DNA of 56,254 nucleotides, from positions 1 to 56,254 of the forward strand of contig NZ_JANQKD010000100.1 of assembly GCF_028281305.1 (NCBI RefSeq), read 5' to 3'. Under the pieces are notes generated by a model that was given only the letters and a program-made list of their open reading frames with translations, was not told the DNA's origin and did no database searches. How positions within the stretch are numbered: position 1 is the first letter of the stretch; each line of letters begins with the position of its first letter. The DNA comes from Pelagibius sp. Lineage in GTDB: Bacteria > Pseudomonadota > Alphaproteobacteria > Kiloniellales > Kiloniellaceae. Both the position numbers and the translations under genes were made by a program. Of this stretch, positions 19,848 to 30,262 are shown in pieces.

Positions 19848-20714
19848 GCGGGCGAGCACCACCACGTCGACCGCCTGCGCCCCAGCCGCAAGGGCCGCTC
19901 GCGCACAGGCGCCCACGGTGGCGCCGGTGGTCATCACGTCGTCGACAAGCAGCAGGCGGCGCCCGCGCAGCACCTCCGCATGGCCGGCACGCACCGCAAA
20001 AACCCCGGCCACGTTGCGCCGGCGCTGCGTGGCGCTCAGCCGGCCCTGGCTGGGCGTCGCCCTGTGCCGAACCAGGAGATCCGGCAGGCCCGGCCGCCCG
20101 CTCTGCGCAGCCAGCGCCTGGGAGAGCAGTGCAGACTGGTTGTAGCGCCGCCCGAAAAGGCGGCGCCAGTGGAGCGGCACCGGCGCGATTACGGCGCTGT
20201 CGGCAACCAACTGCGGCGCCGCCCGGGCCATCCAGGCGGCAAAGGTGGCAGCCGCTTCGGTGCGGTCCGCATGCTTGAAGCCCAGCACGAGGCGCCGGCT
20301 GGCATCGTCGTAGCGCAGCACCGCCCGCGCCCGATCATAGGGCGGTGGCTCCCGCAGGCAGGCGCCGCAGTGCATCTCTCTCCCCAAGCCGGGGGCCGGA
20401 TCGTGATCGAAGGGCAACCCGCAGCGGGCGCACTGCGGATCGCTGACAAAGGTCATGCCGGACCAGCAGGTCACGCAGAGCGCGCCCTGTCGATCAACCA
20501 GCGCACCGCAGGACAGGCAGCGCGGCGGCAACAGCAGGTCGACCGTGGACCGCAGGGAGCGCCGGACAGCGCTTGACCAGAAAGCCCCGGCCCAGGGGCG
20601 CGCCCGCTCTTCAGGCCGATCCCCGGGCGACTCCCCGGGCGACTCCCCGGGCGACTCCCCGGGCGACTCCCCGGGCGACCCCTCTGTGCCGGTCTCGCTG
20701 CCGTGGTTCCACAT
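19833..20714 (-). CDS. ComF family protein (phosphoribosyltransferase-like)
   Basis: Protein of 293 residues with a cysteine-rich double zinc ribbon (CLSCG, CVTCW, CARCG, CGAC at about 60-115) and a C-terminal phosphoribosyltransferase domain with the PRPP-loop motif LLLVDDVMTTGAT. ComF is needed for DNA transformation in some bacteria; in others its role is unclear. The open frame reaches 20972, but the family body and divergent gene 20796 favour the ATG at 20714. Residues 10-30 are GESP repeats coded by a 12-bp tandem array, absent from the family core. Confidence 0.88.
   Translation of the reverse strand: MWNHGSETGTEGSPGESPGESPGESPGESPGDRPEERARPWAGAFWSSAVRRSLRSTVDLLLPPRCLSCGALVDRQGALCVTCWSGMTFVSDPQCARCGLPFDHDPAPGLGREMHCGACLREPPPYDRARAVLRYDDASRRLVLGFKHADRTEAAATFAAWMARAAPQLVADSAVIAPVPLHWRRLFGRRYNQSALLSQALAAQSGRPGLPDLLVRHRATPSQGRLSATQRRRNVAGVFAVRAGHAEVLRGRRLLLVDDVMTTGATVGACARAALAAGAQAVDVVVLARAVRD
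20621..20680. repeat. 12-bp tandem repeat x5 in comF start
   Basis: Five copies of ccccgggcgact, four identical and the last with one change; encodes GESP repeated near the ComF N-terminus. This is the longest perfect array in the window. Confidence 0.95.
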
Positions 20715-20795
20715 GACCAAAGTCTCACCGCCTGTCCTGGAGCGGTCAAGCCGCACGGCTTTTCCTCCGGGCGCGCCGAGGCCATATTGCGGGCA

Positions 20796-21755
20796 ATGAC
20801 CGACTCTCCGGAAGTCTTCGACCGGTACAGCCTGCGTCTGCATCGCGACCGGGCGGCTGCGACCCTCACCGAGCACGATTTTCTGCTGCGCGAGGTCGGC
20901 GAGCGCTTGCTCGACCGCCTGAGCGACATTACGCGCGACTTTCCGCTGGCCCTCGACCTTGGCTGTCACCACGGCATGGTCGCCGACCTTCTGGCCGCCG
21001 GCGCCGCCGGCAGCACCACGGTCGGCACCCTGATCCAGGCGGACCTTTCGCTGCCGCTCGCGCGCCTGGCTGCGGAAAAGGGCGGCCCGACACTGGTGGC
21101 CGACGAGGAGGCCCTACCGCTGGCCCCGGGCAGCCTCGACCTCGTCGTCTCCCTGCTCAGCCTGCACTGGGTGAACGACCTGCCCGGGGCGCTGTTGCAG
21201 ATCGGCCAGGCGCTGAAGCCCGACGGCCTGTTCCTCGCGGCCATGATCGGCGGCAACAGTCTCGCGGCGCTGCGCAGCGCGCTGATGGAGGCGGAGGTCG
21301 AAATCGAAGGCGGCGCCAGTCCGCGGGTGTCACCCTTTGCCGACCTGCGCGATATGGGCGGGCTGCTGCAGCGTGCCGGCTTTGCCCTGCCTGTCAGCGA
21401 TGTCGACAGCATCACCGTCAGCTATCCCTCCGCTTTCGCCTTGATGAAGGACCTGCGGGGCATGGGCGAATCGAATGCCAGCAAGGAACGCAGACGCAGC
21501 ACGATGCGGCGCGAAACCCTGCTGCGCGCCGCCGCACTCTACGAAGAACGCTTCGGCGACGGTAACGGCCGGATCCCCGCGGTCTTCGACATCATCTATC
21601 TGACCGGCTGGCGTCCCCACGACTCCCAGCAAAAAGCACTGCGCCCCGGCAGCGCCAAGGCACGCCTCGCCGCCGCCCTCGACAGCCGCGAAGTCCCCGC
21701 CGGGGAGGCTGCGACTCCGCAGCGCGGGCGCAGGCGTGGCTCCGACGACAGCTAG
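20796..21755 (+). CDS. NDUFAF5-like methyltransferase-fold protein
   Basis: SAM-binding protein of 319 residues that begins with the hallmark FDRYSLRLHRDRAA of the bacterial relatives of mitochondrial NDUFAF5, a complex I assembly factor. The SAM loop reads LDLGCHHGMVADLL. In mitochondria NDUFAF5 hydroxylates an arginine of NDUFS7; whether this protein does the same is inference. The ATG at 20796 was chosen because the conserved start follows within 10 residues; the frame stays open to 20703 without family sequence. It is divergent from comF. Confidence 0.82.
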   Translation: MTDSPEVFDRYSLRLHRDRAAATLTEHDFLLREVGERLLDRLSDITRDFPLALDLGCHHGMVADLLAAGAAGSTTVGTLIQADLSLPLARLAAEKGGPTLVADEEALPLAPGSLDLVVSLLSLHWVNDLPGALLQIGQALKPDGLFLAAMIGGNSLAALRSALMEAEVEIEGGASPRVSPFADLRDMGGLLQRAGFALPVSDVDSITVSYPSAFALMKDLRGMGESNASKERRRSTMRRETLLRAAALYEERFGDGNGRIPAVFDIIYLTGWRPHDSQQKALRPGSAKARLAAALDSREVPAGEAATPQRGRRRGSDDS

Positions 21756-21838
21756 ACCGGAACCCCGGCTTGGCGGGACGGGTCGGAAAGCCGGACTGAT
21801 GGGCCGATTCGGCGCAAGTCGCGCGCCCCGAACCTGCG

Positions 21839-22114
21839 CTAGGGGTCAGGCGGAGCCTTTGCGGAGTTGCCATGGGACGCGGCGGCGTGTCCCTCTTCCG
21901 TGGCGGCAGCGCGAAAGTAGCTCAAAATGAAAACCCTGACGCCGGCGGTCAGGCCGGATTGCGTGCGCTCCCGATCAACCTGCCTGCAGATATCGTGCAG
22001 GCTTCGGGATTCCCGTGTGCAGATTTCGCCCAGAGCATCCCACATCTCAGGTTCCAAACGAATACTGGTCCGCCGATCCGAGAGCGTCACATTACGGCTA
22101 ATGAGAGTAGACAC
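21839..22114 (-). CDS. Ribbon-helix-helix protein (RHH_4 type)
   Basis: Small DNA-binding-type protein of about 91 residues. The core NVTLSDRRTSIRLEPEMWDAL followed by LHDICRQVD and LTAGVRVFILSYFR matches the RHH_4 family found in Rhodospirillales and relatives. The start is uncertain. GTG at 22114 lies very near GGAGG; TTG at 22141 is in frame but falls inside a perfect inverted repeat that looks like an operator. No ATG is available. The C-terminal 20 residues are Ala-rich. Autoregulation through the upstream inverted repeat is inferred. Targets are unknown. Confidence 0.8.
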   Translation of the reverse strand: MSTLISRNVTLSDRRTSIRLEPEMWDALGEICTRESRSLHDICRQVDRERTQSGLTAGVRVFILSYFRAAATEEGHAAASHGNSAKAPPDP

Positions 22115-22139
22115 ACGCCTCCAAAAGAATCTCTTAAAC

Positions 22140-22171
22140 AATATCGTTCAACGAACTGGGTAAACGATATT
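22140..22171. promoter_or_regulatory. Inverted repeat, candidate operator of the RHH gene
   Basis: Perfect 9-bp arms AATATCGTT (22140-22148) and AACGATATT (22163-22171) around 14 bases. A possible minus-strand -10 element, TATTGT, overlaps the downstream arm, so protein binding would block transcription of the RHH gene. This is an AT-rich island in GC-rich DNA. Confidence 0.5.
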
Positions 22172-22301
22172 AACCAACGGCAACTATCAGTAGCAAGTCT
22201 TAACGAGACCTACGCGGAAATGTCGCAACTCACGCTGCCTGGTCCCGCGCCGCACACAGCCCGGCCGCTTCAAGCGGCGCAGGTCCCGGATATCGCCTGA
22301 C

Positions 22302-22357
22302 GCGGATCATGTTTTGCCGGGACCGATCTGCGGTTTCGCTGAAGCATGCGATCCCGC
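22302..22357. repeat. REP-like palindrome (diverged copy)
   Basis: Imperfect palindrome beginning gcggatcatgttttgcc and ending gcatgcgatcccgc. Its sequence order resembles the better conserved element at 48389-48453, suggesting that both belong to one dispersed family. It lies between the RHH gene and mutT. Confidence 0.45.
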
Positions 22358-22372
22358 GCTGGTTTTGAAGAC

Positions 22373-22849
22373 TTAAAGCAGATCGCGCAGCAATGCGACC
22401 AGGGGCGCGTCAGCCGGCGGCATCTCATAGTCGCCCAGCCGCGCAGGCAGCACCCAGGCGAGGCGTTGGCCTTCTTGCGGTTGGACGGTGCCCTGCCAGG
22501 TTCGGCAGGCAAACAACGGCATCAGCAGATGAAACTCTTCGTAGGCATGGGACGCAAAGGCGATGGGCGCCAGGCAGCTCTGCCGGGTGTCGATGCCCAG
22601 CTCCTCCCGCAGTTCGCGGACCAGGGCGGCCTCCGGCGTTTCGCCTTCATCGACCTTGCCGCCCGGGAATTCCCACAGGCCGGCCATGGACCGGCCCGCC
22701 GGGCGCTCGGCAATCAGCACCCGTCCGTCGAAATCGATCAGAGCCGCAGCGGCGACAAGGAGAATCGGCTGCGCCTCGCTCTGCCGATCCTCCGCACCCC
22801 AGCAGCCCTGCGGGTCCGCCTGCGTATTTGCGGGGGATGCATCTTCCAA
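22373..22849 (-). CDS. mutT: 8-oxo-dGTP diphosphatase MutT (Nudix hydrolase)
   Basis: Removes oxidised guanine nucleotides from the precursor pool. The 158 residues contain a complete Nudix box, GGKVDEGETPEAALVRELRE then ELG, at about 63-86, and the MutT-type lead LWEFPGG. A 25-residue N-terminal stretch precedes the Nudix fold and is not conserved. The start appears to be TTG at 22849. It follows argJ by 28 bases in the same direction; argJ-mutT adjacency is common in alphaproteobacteria. Confidence 0.9.
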   Translation of the reverse strand: MEDASPANTQADPQGCWGAEDRQSEAQPILLVAAAALIDFDGRVLIAERPAGRSMAGLWEFPGGKVDEGETPEAALVRELREELGIDTRQSCLAPIAFASHAYEEFHLLMPLFACRTWQGTVQPQEGQRLAWVLPARLGDYEMPPADAPLVALLRDLL

Positions 22850-22877
22850 CTTGTCTCTGGTGACGTCGCTCAGCAGC

Positions 22878-24113
22878 TCAGCTCCGATAGTCGGCGTTGA
22901 TCGATATGTAGCCGTGAGTCAGGTCGCAGGTCCAGACCGTGGCCCGCCCGCGCCCGACACCGACATCGACCGCGATATCGATGGACTCTCCCTTCATGTG
23001 CGCAGCCACCGGCGCTTCGTCATAGCCGGGCACGACCTCGCCCGCATCCGCCACGGCCACGCCGCCGATCTTGATGGCCAGGCGATCGCGGTCTGCGCGC
23101 TCGCCGGACTTGCCCACGGCCATGACGATGCGACCCCAATTGGCGTCCTCCCCCGCGACCGCTGTCTTCACCAGCGGCGAATTGCCGATCGCCAAGCCGA
23201 TGCGGCGCGCAGCCGCGCGCGAGGCCGCCCCGCTGACGGTGATGGTGACGAACTTGCTGGCACCCTCGCCATCGCGCACCACTTGCTGCGCAAGATCGCA
23301 AAGCAGGTCTTCCAATGCGGCCTTGAAGCCCTTGAGCTGCGGATCTGCGGCGGCAGTGATCTTCGGATGCTTCGCCTTTCCGGTGGCTGCAAGCAGCAGC
23401 GTGTCGCTCGTGGAGGTGTCGCCGTCGACGGTGATGCAGTTGAAACTGCGGTCGGCGCTGCGCCACAGGAGGCTCTGCAGCAACGGCGCCGGCAGGCGCG
23501 CATCGGTGGTGACGAAGGCCAGCATGGTCGCCATGTCCGGGGCGATCATGCCGGAGCCCTTGGCGATGCCGGCGATGGTCACGGGCTTGCCGCCGATCTC
23601 GCAGCTCCGCGCGGCGCCCTTGGGGAAGGTGTCGGTGGTCATGATCGCCTCGGCGGCGGCCTGCCAGCGGCCCGGCCCAAGGTCGTCGGCGAGGCCGCCC
23701 AGGCGATCGATCACCAGCCCGTCGGGCAGAGCCTCACCGATAACCCCAGTGGAGGCGACGAAGACCTCGCCGCGCCGGCAGCCGATTCGGTCGGCGGCCG
23801 CGGCCACGATCCGCTCCACCGAGGCGTTGCCGAGCTTGCCGGTGAAGGCATTGGCGTTGCCGGAGTTCACGACGATGGCGCGCGCCCGCCCGCGCGACAG
23901 GATCTTTCGGCACCACTCGACCGGCGCCGCGGCGGTCTTCGAACGTGTGAGGACACCGGCGATTGTGGTGCCGGGATCGAGCGCGATCATGCAGAGATCC
24001 GTGCGCGACCTGTACTTGATGCCGGCCTTTGCCGTGGCGATGGAGACGCCCTCCACCGCCGGCATGGCCGGAAAGCGTTTGGGCGCCAGGGGAGATCGCT
24101 TCAACATCGCCAA
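22878..24113 (-). CDS. argJ: Bifunctional ornithine acetyltransferase / N-acetylglutamate synthase
   Basis: Moves acetyl from N-acetylornithine to glutamate in cyclic arginine synthesis. Members that are bifunctional also use acetyl-CoA. The 411 residues are synthesised as a precursor that cleaves itself before the nucleophile Thr196 in PDMATMLAF. Conserved NSGNANAFTG (83-92) and STGVIGE (121-127) are present. The start is TTG at 24113 with GGAG eight bases upstream, or ATG two codons later. Whether both activities exist cannot be told by eye. Confidence 0.95.
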   Translation of the reverse strand: MAMLKRSPLAPKRFPAMPAVEGVSIATAKAGIKYRSRTDLCMIALDPGTTIAGVLTRSKTAAAPVEWCRKILSRGRARAIVVNSGNANAFTGKLGNASVERIVAAAADRIGCRRGEVFVASTGVIGEALPDGLVIDRLGGLADDLGPGRWQAAAEAIMTTDTFPKGAARSCEIGGKPVTIAGIAKGSGMIAPDMATMLAFVTTDARLPAPLLQSLLWRSADRSFNCITVDGDTSTSDTLLLAATGKAKHPKITAAADPQLKGFKAALEDLLCDLAQQVVRDGEGASKFVTITVSGAASRAAARRIGLAIGNSPLVKTAVAGEDANWGRIVMAVGKSGERADRDRLAIKIGGVAVADAGEVVPGYDEAPVAAHMKGESIDIAVDVGVGRGRATVWTCDLTHGYISINADYRS

Positions 24114-24133
24114 CGCGGGGCTCCGAAGTCCTT

Positions 24134-24169
24134 GTTCAAGTCGGGGTTCAAGTCGGGGTTCCAGCCGGG
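24134..24169. repeat. 12-bp tandem repeat between parvulin and argJ
   Basis: Three copies of gttcaagtcggg, the third degenerate, in the 129-base spacer upstream of argJ. Confidence 0.8.
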
Positions 24170-24204
24170 CCCGAAGCCTGGGGCCGCAACCCGGCCCTTG
24201 CCCG

Positions 24205-24249
24205 CCCGACTCCTACTGGCCCGACTGTTACTGGCCCGCCTCTTATTGG
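24205..24249. repeat. 15-bp tandem repeat at parvulin 3' end
   Basis: Three related copies of cccgactgttactgg-like 15-mers. The last one spans the stop codon of the parvulin gene ending at 24243. Confidence 0.75.
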
Positions 24250-25259
24250 TTCGTGGACCCGGCCTCGGGTTCTGCCTGCTCCTCAGGTCCGCTTTCAGAA
24301 GCCGCAGGTTGCTCGCCCGGCTCTTCCTCTGCCGTCCGGCCGAGCAGGACTTCGACCTCCGCGCGCTCGCGCAGCTCGGCATAGAGATCCTGCACCACGT
24401 CCTGCGCAAGCTGTTCGCGCAGCTGGGCCTCCAGCGCGTCCTGGCTCGGCGGCTCGGTCATGCGTCGCTCCTCCACCTTGATAATGTGGAACCCGAACTG
24501 GGTCTGCACCGGCGCGGCGGAATGGTTGCCCGCCTCCATGGCAAAGGCCGCTTCCGAGAACTCCGGCACCATGTCGCCGGCCACGAAGGGCGGCAGCTCC
24601 CCGCCGTTGGCCTTGCTGGGTCCGATGGAATTCTCCTCGGCCAGCGTTGCGAAATCGGCGCCGCCGTCGAGCTCGACGATCAGCGCCTTCGCGGCATCCT
24701 CGGTCTCCACCAGGATGTGGCGGGCGACCAGCTCCGGCTCCGGCGGGTTTTCCTCAAGGTAGGCCTGGTAGGCCGAGTCCAGACGCTCCGGCGTGGTCCG
24801 CGCGTCGATGGTGCGCTGGAGGAAGACCTGGCGGATGATGATGTCCTCGAACTGGGCAAGCCGGGCCATGACCTCCGGGTCCGCGGCCATGTCCGCCTTG
24901 CGCCCGGCGCTGGTGACGAGGGCGTTGTTGACCATCTGCTCGACCAGTTGGGGCATCAGGAAGCCGACCTGACCCTGGATCTGCGGCGGCAGCGTCTGGA
25001 TGAAGGCAACGAGATCCGACTGCAGGATGTCCTCCCCGTCGACCCGGGCGATGACCGGGTCTGCCGGAGCACCGTCGGCATCGGCGGCGGGCGCCGTTTC
25101 CTCGCCCGACATGGCCTCCCCCTCCGACATCGTCTCCTCGGCGGGCGCCGGCTCGACCTGGGCGCCGGGCTGTTCGGCCTCGCTCTGGGCGAACACCGGC
25201 TGAGCCGCCATGGCCGTGCCGCCGAGCAGCAGAACGGCGGCAAAGAACTTGCTGAACAT
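24243..25259 (-). CDS. Secreted parvulin-type peptidyl-prolyl isomerase (SurA/PrsA-like)
   Basis: Exported folding factor of 338 residues. A signal peptide ends near AQPVFA at residue 24. An acidic Ala/Glu linker follows, then a SurA-N-like helical part, and the PpiC rotamase domain with ARHILVETEDAAKALI and the conserved GGELPPFVAGDMVPEFSEAA. The C-terminus is again acidic. The start ATG at 25259 has GGAGG at eight bases. It is followed in the same direction by argJ and preceded by a second parvulin gene, and faces away from secA, suggesting a role in envelope protein folding. Confidence 0.9.
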   Translation of the reverse strand: MFSKFFAAVLLLGGTAMAAQPVFAQSEAEQPGAQVEPAPAEETMSEGEAMSGEETAPAADADGAPADPVIARVDGEDILQSDLVAFIQTLPPQIQGQVGFLMPQLVEQMVNNALVTSAGRKADMAADPEVMARLAQFEDIIIRQVFLQRTIDARTTPERLDSAYQAYLEENPPEPELVARHILVETEDAAKALIVELDGGADFATLAEENSIGPSKANGGELPPFVAGDMVPEFSEAAFAMEAGNHSAAPVQTQFGFHIIKVEERRMTEPPSQDALEAQLREQLAQDVVQDLYAELRERAEVEVLLGRTAEEEPGEQPAASESGPEEQAEPEAGSTNQ

Positions 25260-25398
25260 AAGGAGGTCCTCCTTGCGGGGCCGCGCGGCCGGAATTGGCC
25301 TGGATCAGCGGCTTATCTCTGTTGCGGCGGGGTTTCGGCCGGCAGCCGGATCTTCCAGACTCTGCGGTTGCCAAGCTGCCGATTGACGGGCTCCCGCT

Positions 25399-26442
25399 TC
25401 ATTGGCTGCTGCCCTGGGCTTCGTCACCCGCTGCAGCACCGTCTTCGGGAAACATCTCGAGGTCGGCGCTCTGGCGCAGGCTGCCGATCAGACGGCCGAT
25501 GGCCTCCTTGGTCACTTCCTGGCGGAGCTGCGCCTGCATGTCCAGGAACGAGGGAACGTCGTCATCACGGCGGTCCACCAGCAGAATCACATGCCAGCCG
25601 AAATCCGTTTCCACCGGCTTTGGCGTGTAGACACCCGGCTCCAGGTCCAAGAGGGCCTCGGCAAAGGCCGGCTCCATGCGCCGGGCAAAGAAGTAGCCGA
25701 GATCGCCGCCCCGGCCCGCCGAAGGGCCGATCGAATGCTCCCGCGCCAAAGTCGGGAAGACCGCCCCCCCGTCGAGCTTGGCGATGAGACTCTGGGCTTC
25801 CTCCTCGGTCTCCACCAGAATATGCCGGGCGCGCATCTCGCGGTTGGCGCGCCGGACGGCCACCAGAGAGTCGTAGCGTTCGCGCACCTTCGCGGTGGTT
25901 ACCTCATCGGCGAGGTAGCGCTCCAACAGCAATCCGGAAAGCAGCTTGTCTTCATAGCTGACAAGGCTGCGACGGACCGTCTCTTCCTCTGCAACGCCCT
26001 GATCCCGGGCCGCGTCCGCCAGAAGCCGGATGTCCACGAGGCGGTCCAGCAGGGCCGGAAACACCGACTCGATCTGATCGCGATAGCGCTCCGGCAGGTC
26101 GTCGGCCGAGGTGAGCACGTCGGCCCAGCGGATCTCGTGGCCGTCGACCCGGGCGACCACAGGGTTCTGCGTCTTCATTTGCTGCAGGGCTTCGCCGAGG
26201 CGCGCGATCTCCGGGTCCGCTTCGCCATCCGGAAGCTCAAGAGGCAAGGTGGCGGCGCCCTCAGCCGGGGCCTGCTGCGCAGCGGCCTGGCGCGCCGTCA
26301 GGGCCGCTGCCGCCGAAAGCCACAGCAAGGCGGCTGAGGCCAGCAACAAAACCGTCAAGAATCGCTGGAACACAGCCCTTTCCAAGGGCTTGGGCCGCGC
26401 CGCGGCCGGGCGCCTTGCGGAAAATCGGTCCCCAACCTTCAT
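25399..26442 (-). CDS. Second parvulin-type peptidyl-prolyl isomerase, membrane-anchored or exported
   Basis: Protein of 347 residues with a hydrophobic segment at about 27-48 preceded by basic residues, acting as a signal or anchor. The PpiC domain contains ARHILVETEEEAQSLIAKLD and the family pattern GRGGDLGYFFARRMEPAFAEA. It clearly resembles its downstream neighbour (both have ARHILVETE and SIGPS), so the two likely arose by tandem duplication. The start ATG at 26442 lacks an obvious ribosome binding site. It is divergent from secA over 177 bases. Confidence 0.88.
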   Translation of the reverse strand: MKVGDRFSARRPAAARPKPLERAVFQRFLTVLLLASAALLWLSAAAALTARQAAAQQAPAEGAATLPLELPDGEADPEIARLGEALQQMKTQNPVVARVDGHEIRWADVLTSADDLPERYRDQIESVFPALLDRLVDIRLLADAARDQGVAEEETVRRSLVSYEDKLLSGLLLERYLADEVTTAKVRERYDSLVAVRRANREMRARHILVETEEEAQSLIAKLDGGAVFPTLAREHSIGPSAGRGGDLGYFFARRMEPAFAEALLDLEPGVYTPKPVETDFGWHVILLVDRRDDDVPSFLDMQAQLRQEVTKEAIGRLIGSLRQSADLEMFPEDGAAAGDEAQGSSQ

Positions 26443-26619
26443 GGCTACGCATCATGCACGCCGGGCACCATATCACAAGGGGCCAGAAAGCCCCCGACAG
26501 CGCCCGGATGAGGAGAGCAAAGGCGCGCGCCGCCATCGTTGACAGCCTGAAGCCAGGGCCCTATGTGTCACCTCACGGACGATCCGGCCACGGCCCCCTC
26601 TTTGCCTTAAGGATTCTGA

Positions 26620-29376
<2,757 letters not shown>

Positions 29377-29391
29377 TCGGGCTGGCGGACC

Positions 29392-29428
29392 ACATCCTTC
29401 GAGACGCCGCTTACGCGGCTCCTAAGGA
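29392..29428. repeat. REP-like palindrome overlapping the end of the TIGR02391 gene
   Basis: CATCCTTCGAGACGCCGC, TTAC loop, GCGGCTCCTAAGGA: an imperfect hairpin resembling a palindromic element that is widespread between alphaproteobacterial genes (usual form ...CGCGGCTCCTCAGGATGA). The right end here departs from the usual ending, and the stop codon of the neighbouring gene (29422-29424) lies inside it. Confidence 0.6.
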
Positions 29429-30195
29429 CTGCAACGCTGTTTGCGGTCGTCTACAATCCGAAGCAGATGGCTGGCGAGTGAAATCATTTCGATAGCCTCG
29501 GTTTGCTCGGTGATCGTAACTGTTCGATGACTATGTGGATTCTTGTAGGATCCAATCGCTCCTGCAAAAAGATCACTAAGCGCTTGTCTTTCTCCCTTGT
29601 CTTTTGACGTGTCAGTAAGTGGCCCAGTGTCTACGTGAAATGCTTTCCTCATAAGATCCACGCCGATCACTGATTGACCAAATGCAGCAGCGTCCCTTAC
29701 AGCAATCTCGACTTCTTTGAACGCTTGAAACACCGAGGTGTCGAGGTCACCACGGAGAAAGGTGATCCAGCACTTCTCAGAGATTCGTTCGTGAAGCAGT
29801 TCCTTCGGAAAGGAGCTTGCTCTCAAGTACTCTTTGAACTCACCTTTACCACCCACATTCCTGCCACGCCTAGTAACGAAGTGCCATCCGGACGAATGGT
29901 CAGATAGATCTTGTACTAAGGCAATTAGGCCCTGATTTCGGAGCCATGAGAACGCTTCCATTATCGCAACAAGAACATCGTCCCAACGATCCTGCGGATA
30001 GCCAGGTCCTCGTACGAAGCCCACATGCTCACCCGCAATACTGCTCGGATGGAATTTCCCACTCTCTCTGAGTGATCCAGGATATGCCTGCACCAAATAG
30101 CCGAGCAGAATGCCTCCAAGTTCCTCAGGCTGCAGACCCAGTAGGACATCAACATCCGGTACTAGTTTATTAAGCGGTTTGTCTATCTTTCGCAT
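29422..30195 (-). CDS. TIGR02391 family protein (Ymh-like), low-GC insert
   Basis: A 257-residue protein. The C-terminal half (about 150-250) carries the TIGR02391 pattern: VFQAFKEVEIAVRDAA, GVDLMRKAFH, LFAGAIGSYKNPHSHR (209-224) and ASHLLRIVDDR. The N-terminal half contains a winged-helix-like stretch (WLRNQGLIAL...GWHFVTRRGRNV). The KNPHSHR signature resembles the terminal helix of HEPN-type domains, with Lys in place of the R of R-x4-6-H. Relatives occur beside restriction and abortive-infection genes, so a defence role is possible but unproved. GC is near 48% in a sampled line against about two thirds around it, and codon use differs (CTA, ATA, AGA). No ribosome binding site is visible. 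Confidence 0.85.
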   Translation of the reverse strand: MRKIDKPLNKLVPDVDVLLGLQPEELGGILLGYLVQAYPGSLRESGKFHPSSIAGEHVGFVRGPGYPQDRWDDVLVAIMEAFSWLRNQGLIALVQDLSDHSSGWHFVTRRGRNVGGKGEFKEYLRASSFPKELLHERISEKCWITFLRGDLDTSVFQAFKEVEIAVRDAAAFGQSVIGVDLMRKAFHVDTGPLTDTSKDKGERQALSDLFAGAIGSYKNPHSHRTVTITEQTEAIEMISLASHLLRIVDDRKQRCSP

Positions 30196-30262
30196 ATTGT
30201 CAAAGTGTCTGAGCGAGACAGGATGTCTGGTTCGCCAACTAGTTTCTGGCTTCGGTCTTCTT

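Noticed and set aside
20621..20680. Array of short direct repeats considered as a CRISPR
   Set aside because: The 12-bp units are directly adjacent without spacers and are in frame within comF.
20715..20972. Upstream extension of comF
   Set aside because: It would overlap the divergent NDUFAF5-like gene's first 177 bases and adds no conserved sequence.
22563..25787. Very long open frame (over 1000 codons) on the plus strand across mutT, argJ and the parvulin
   Set aside because: It is antisense to three firmly identified genes, its protein is repetitive Arg/Gly/His-rich with no family likeness, and such frames are expected in DNA this rich in GC.
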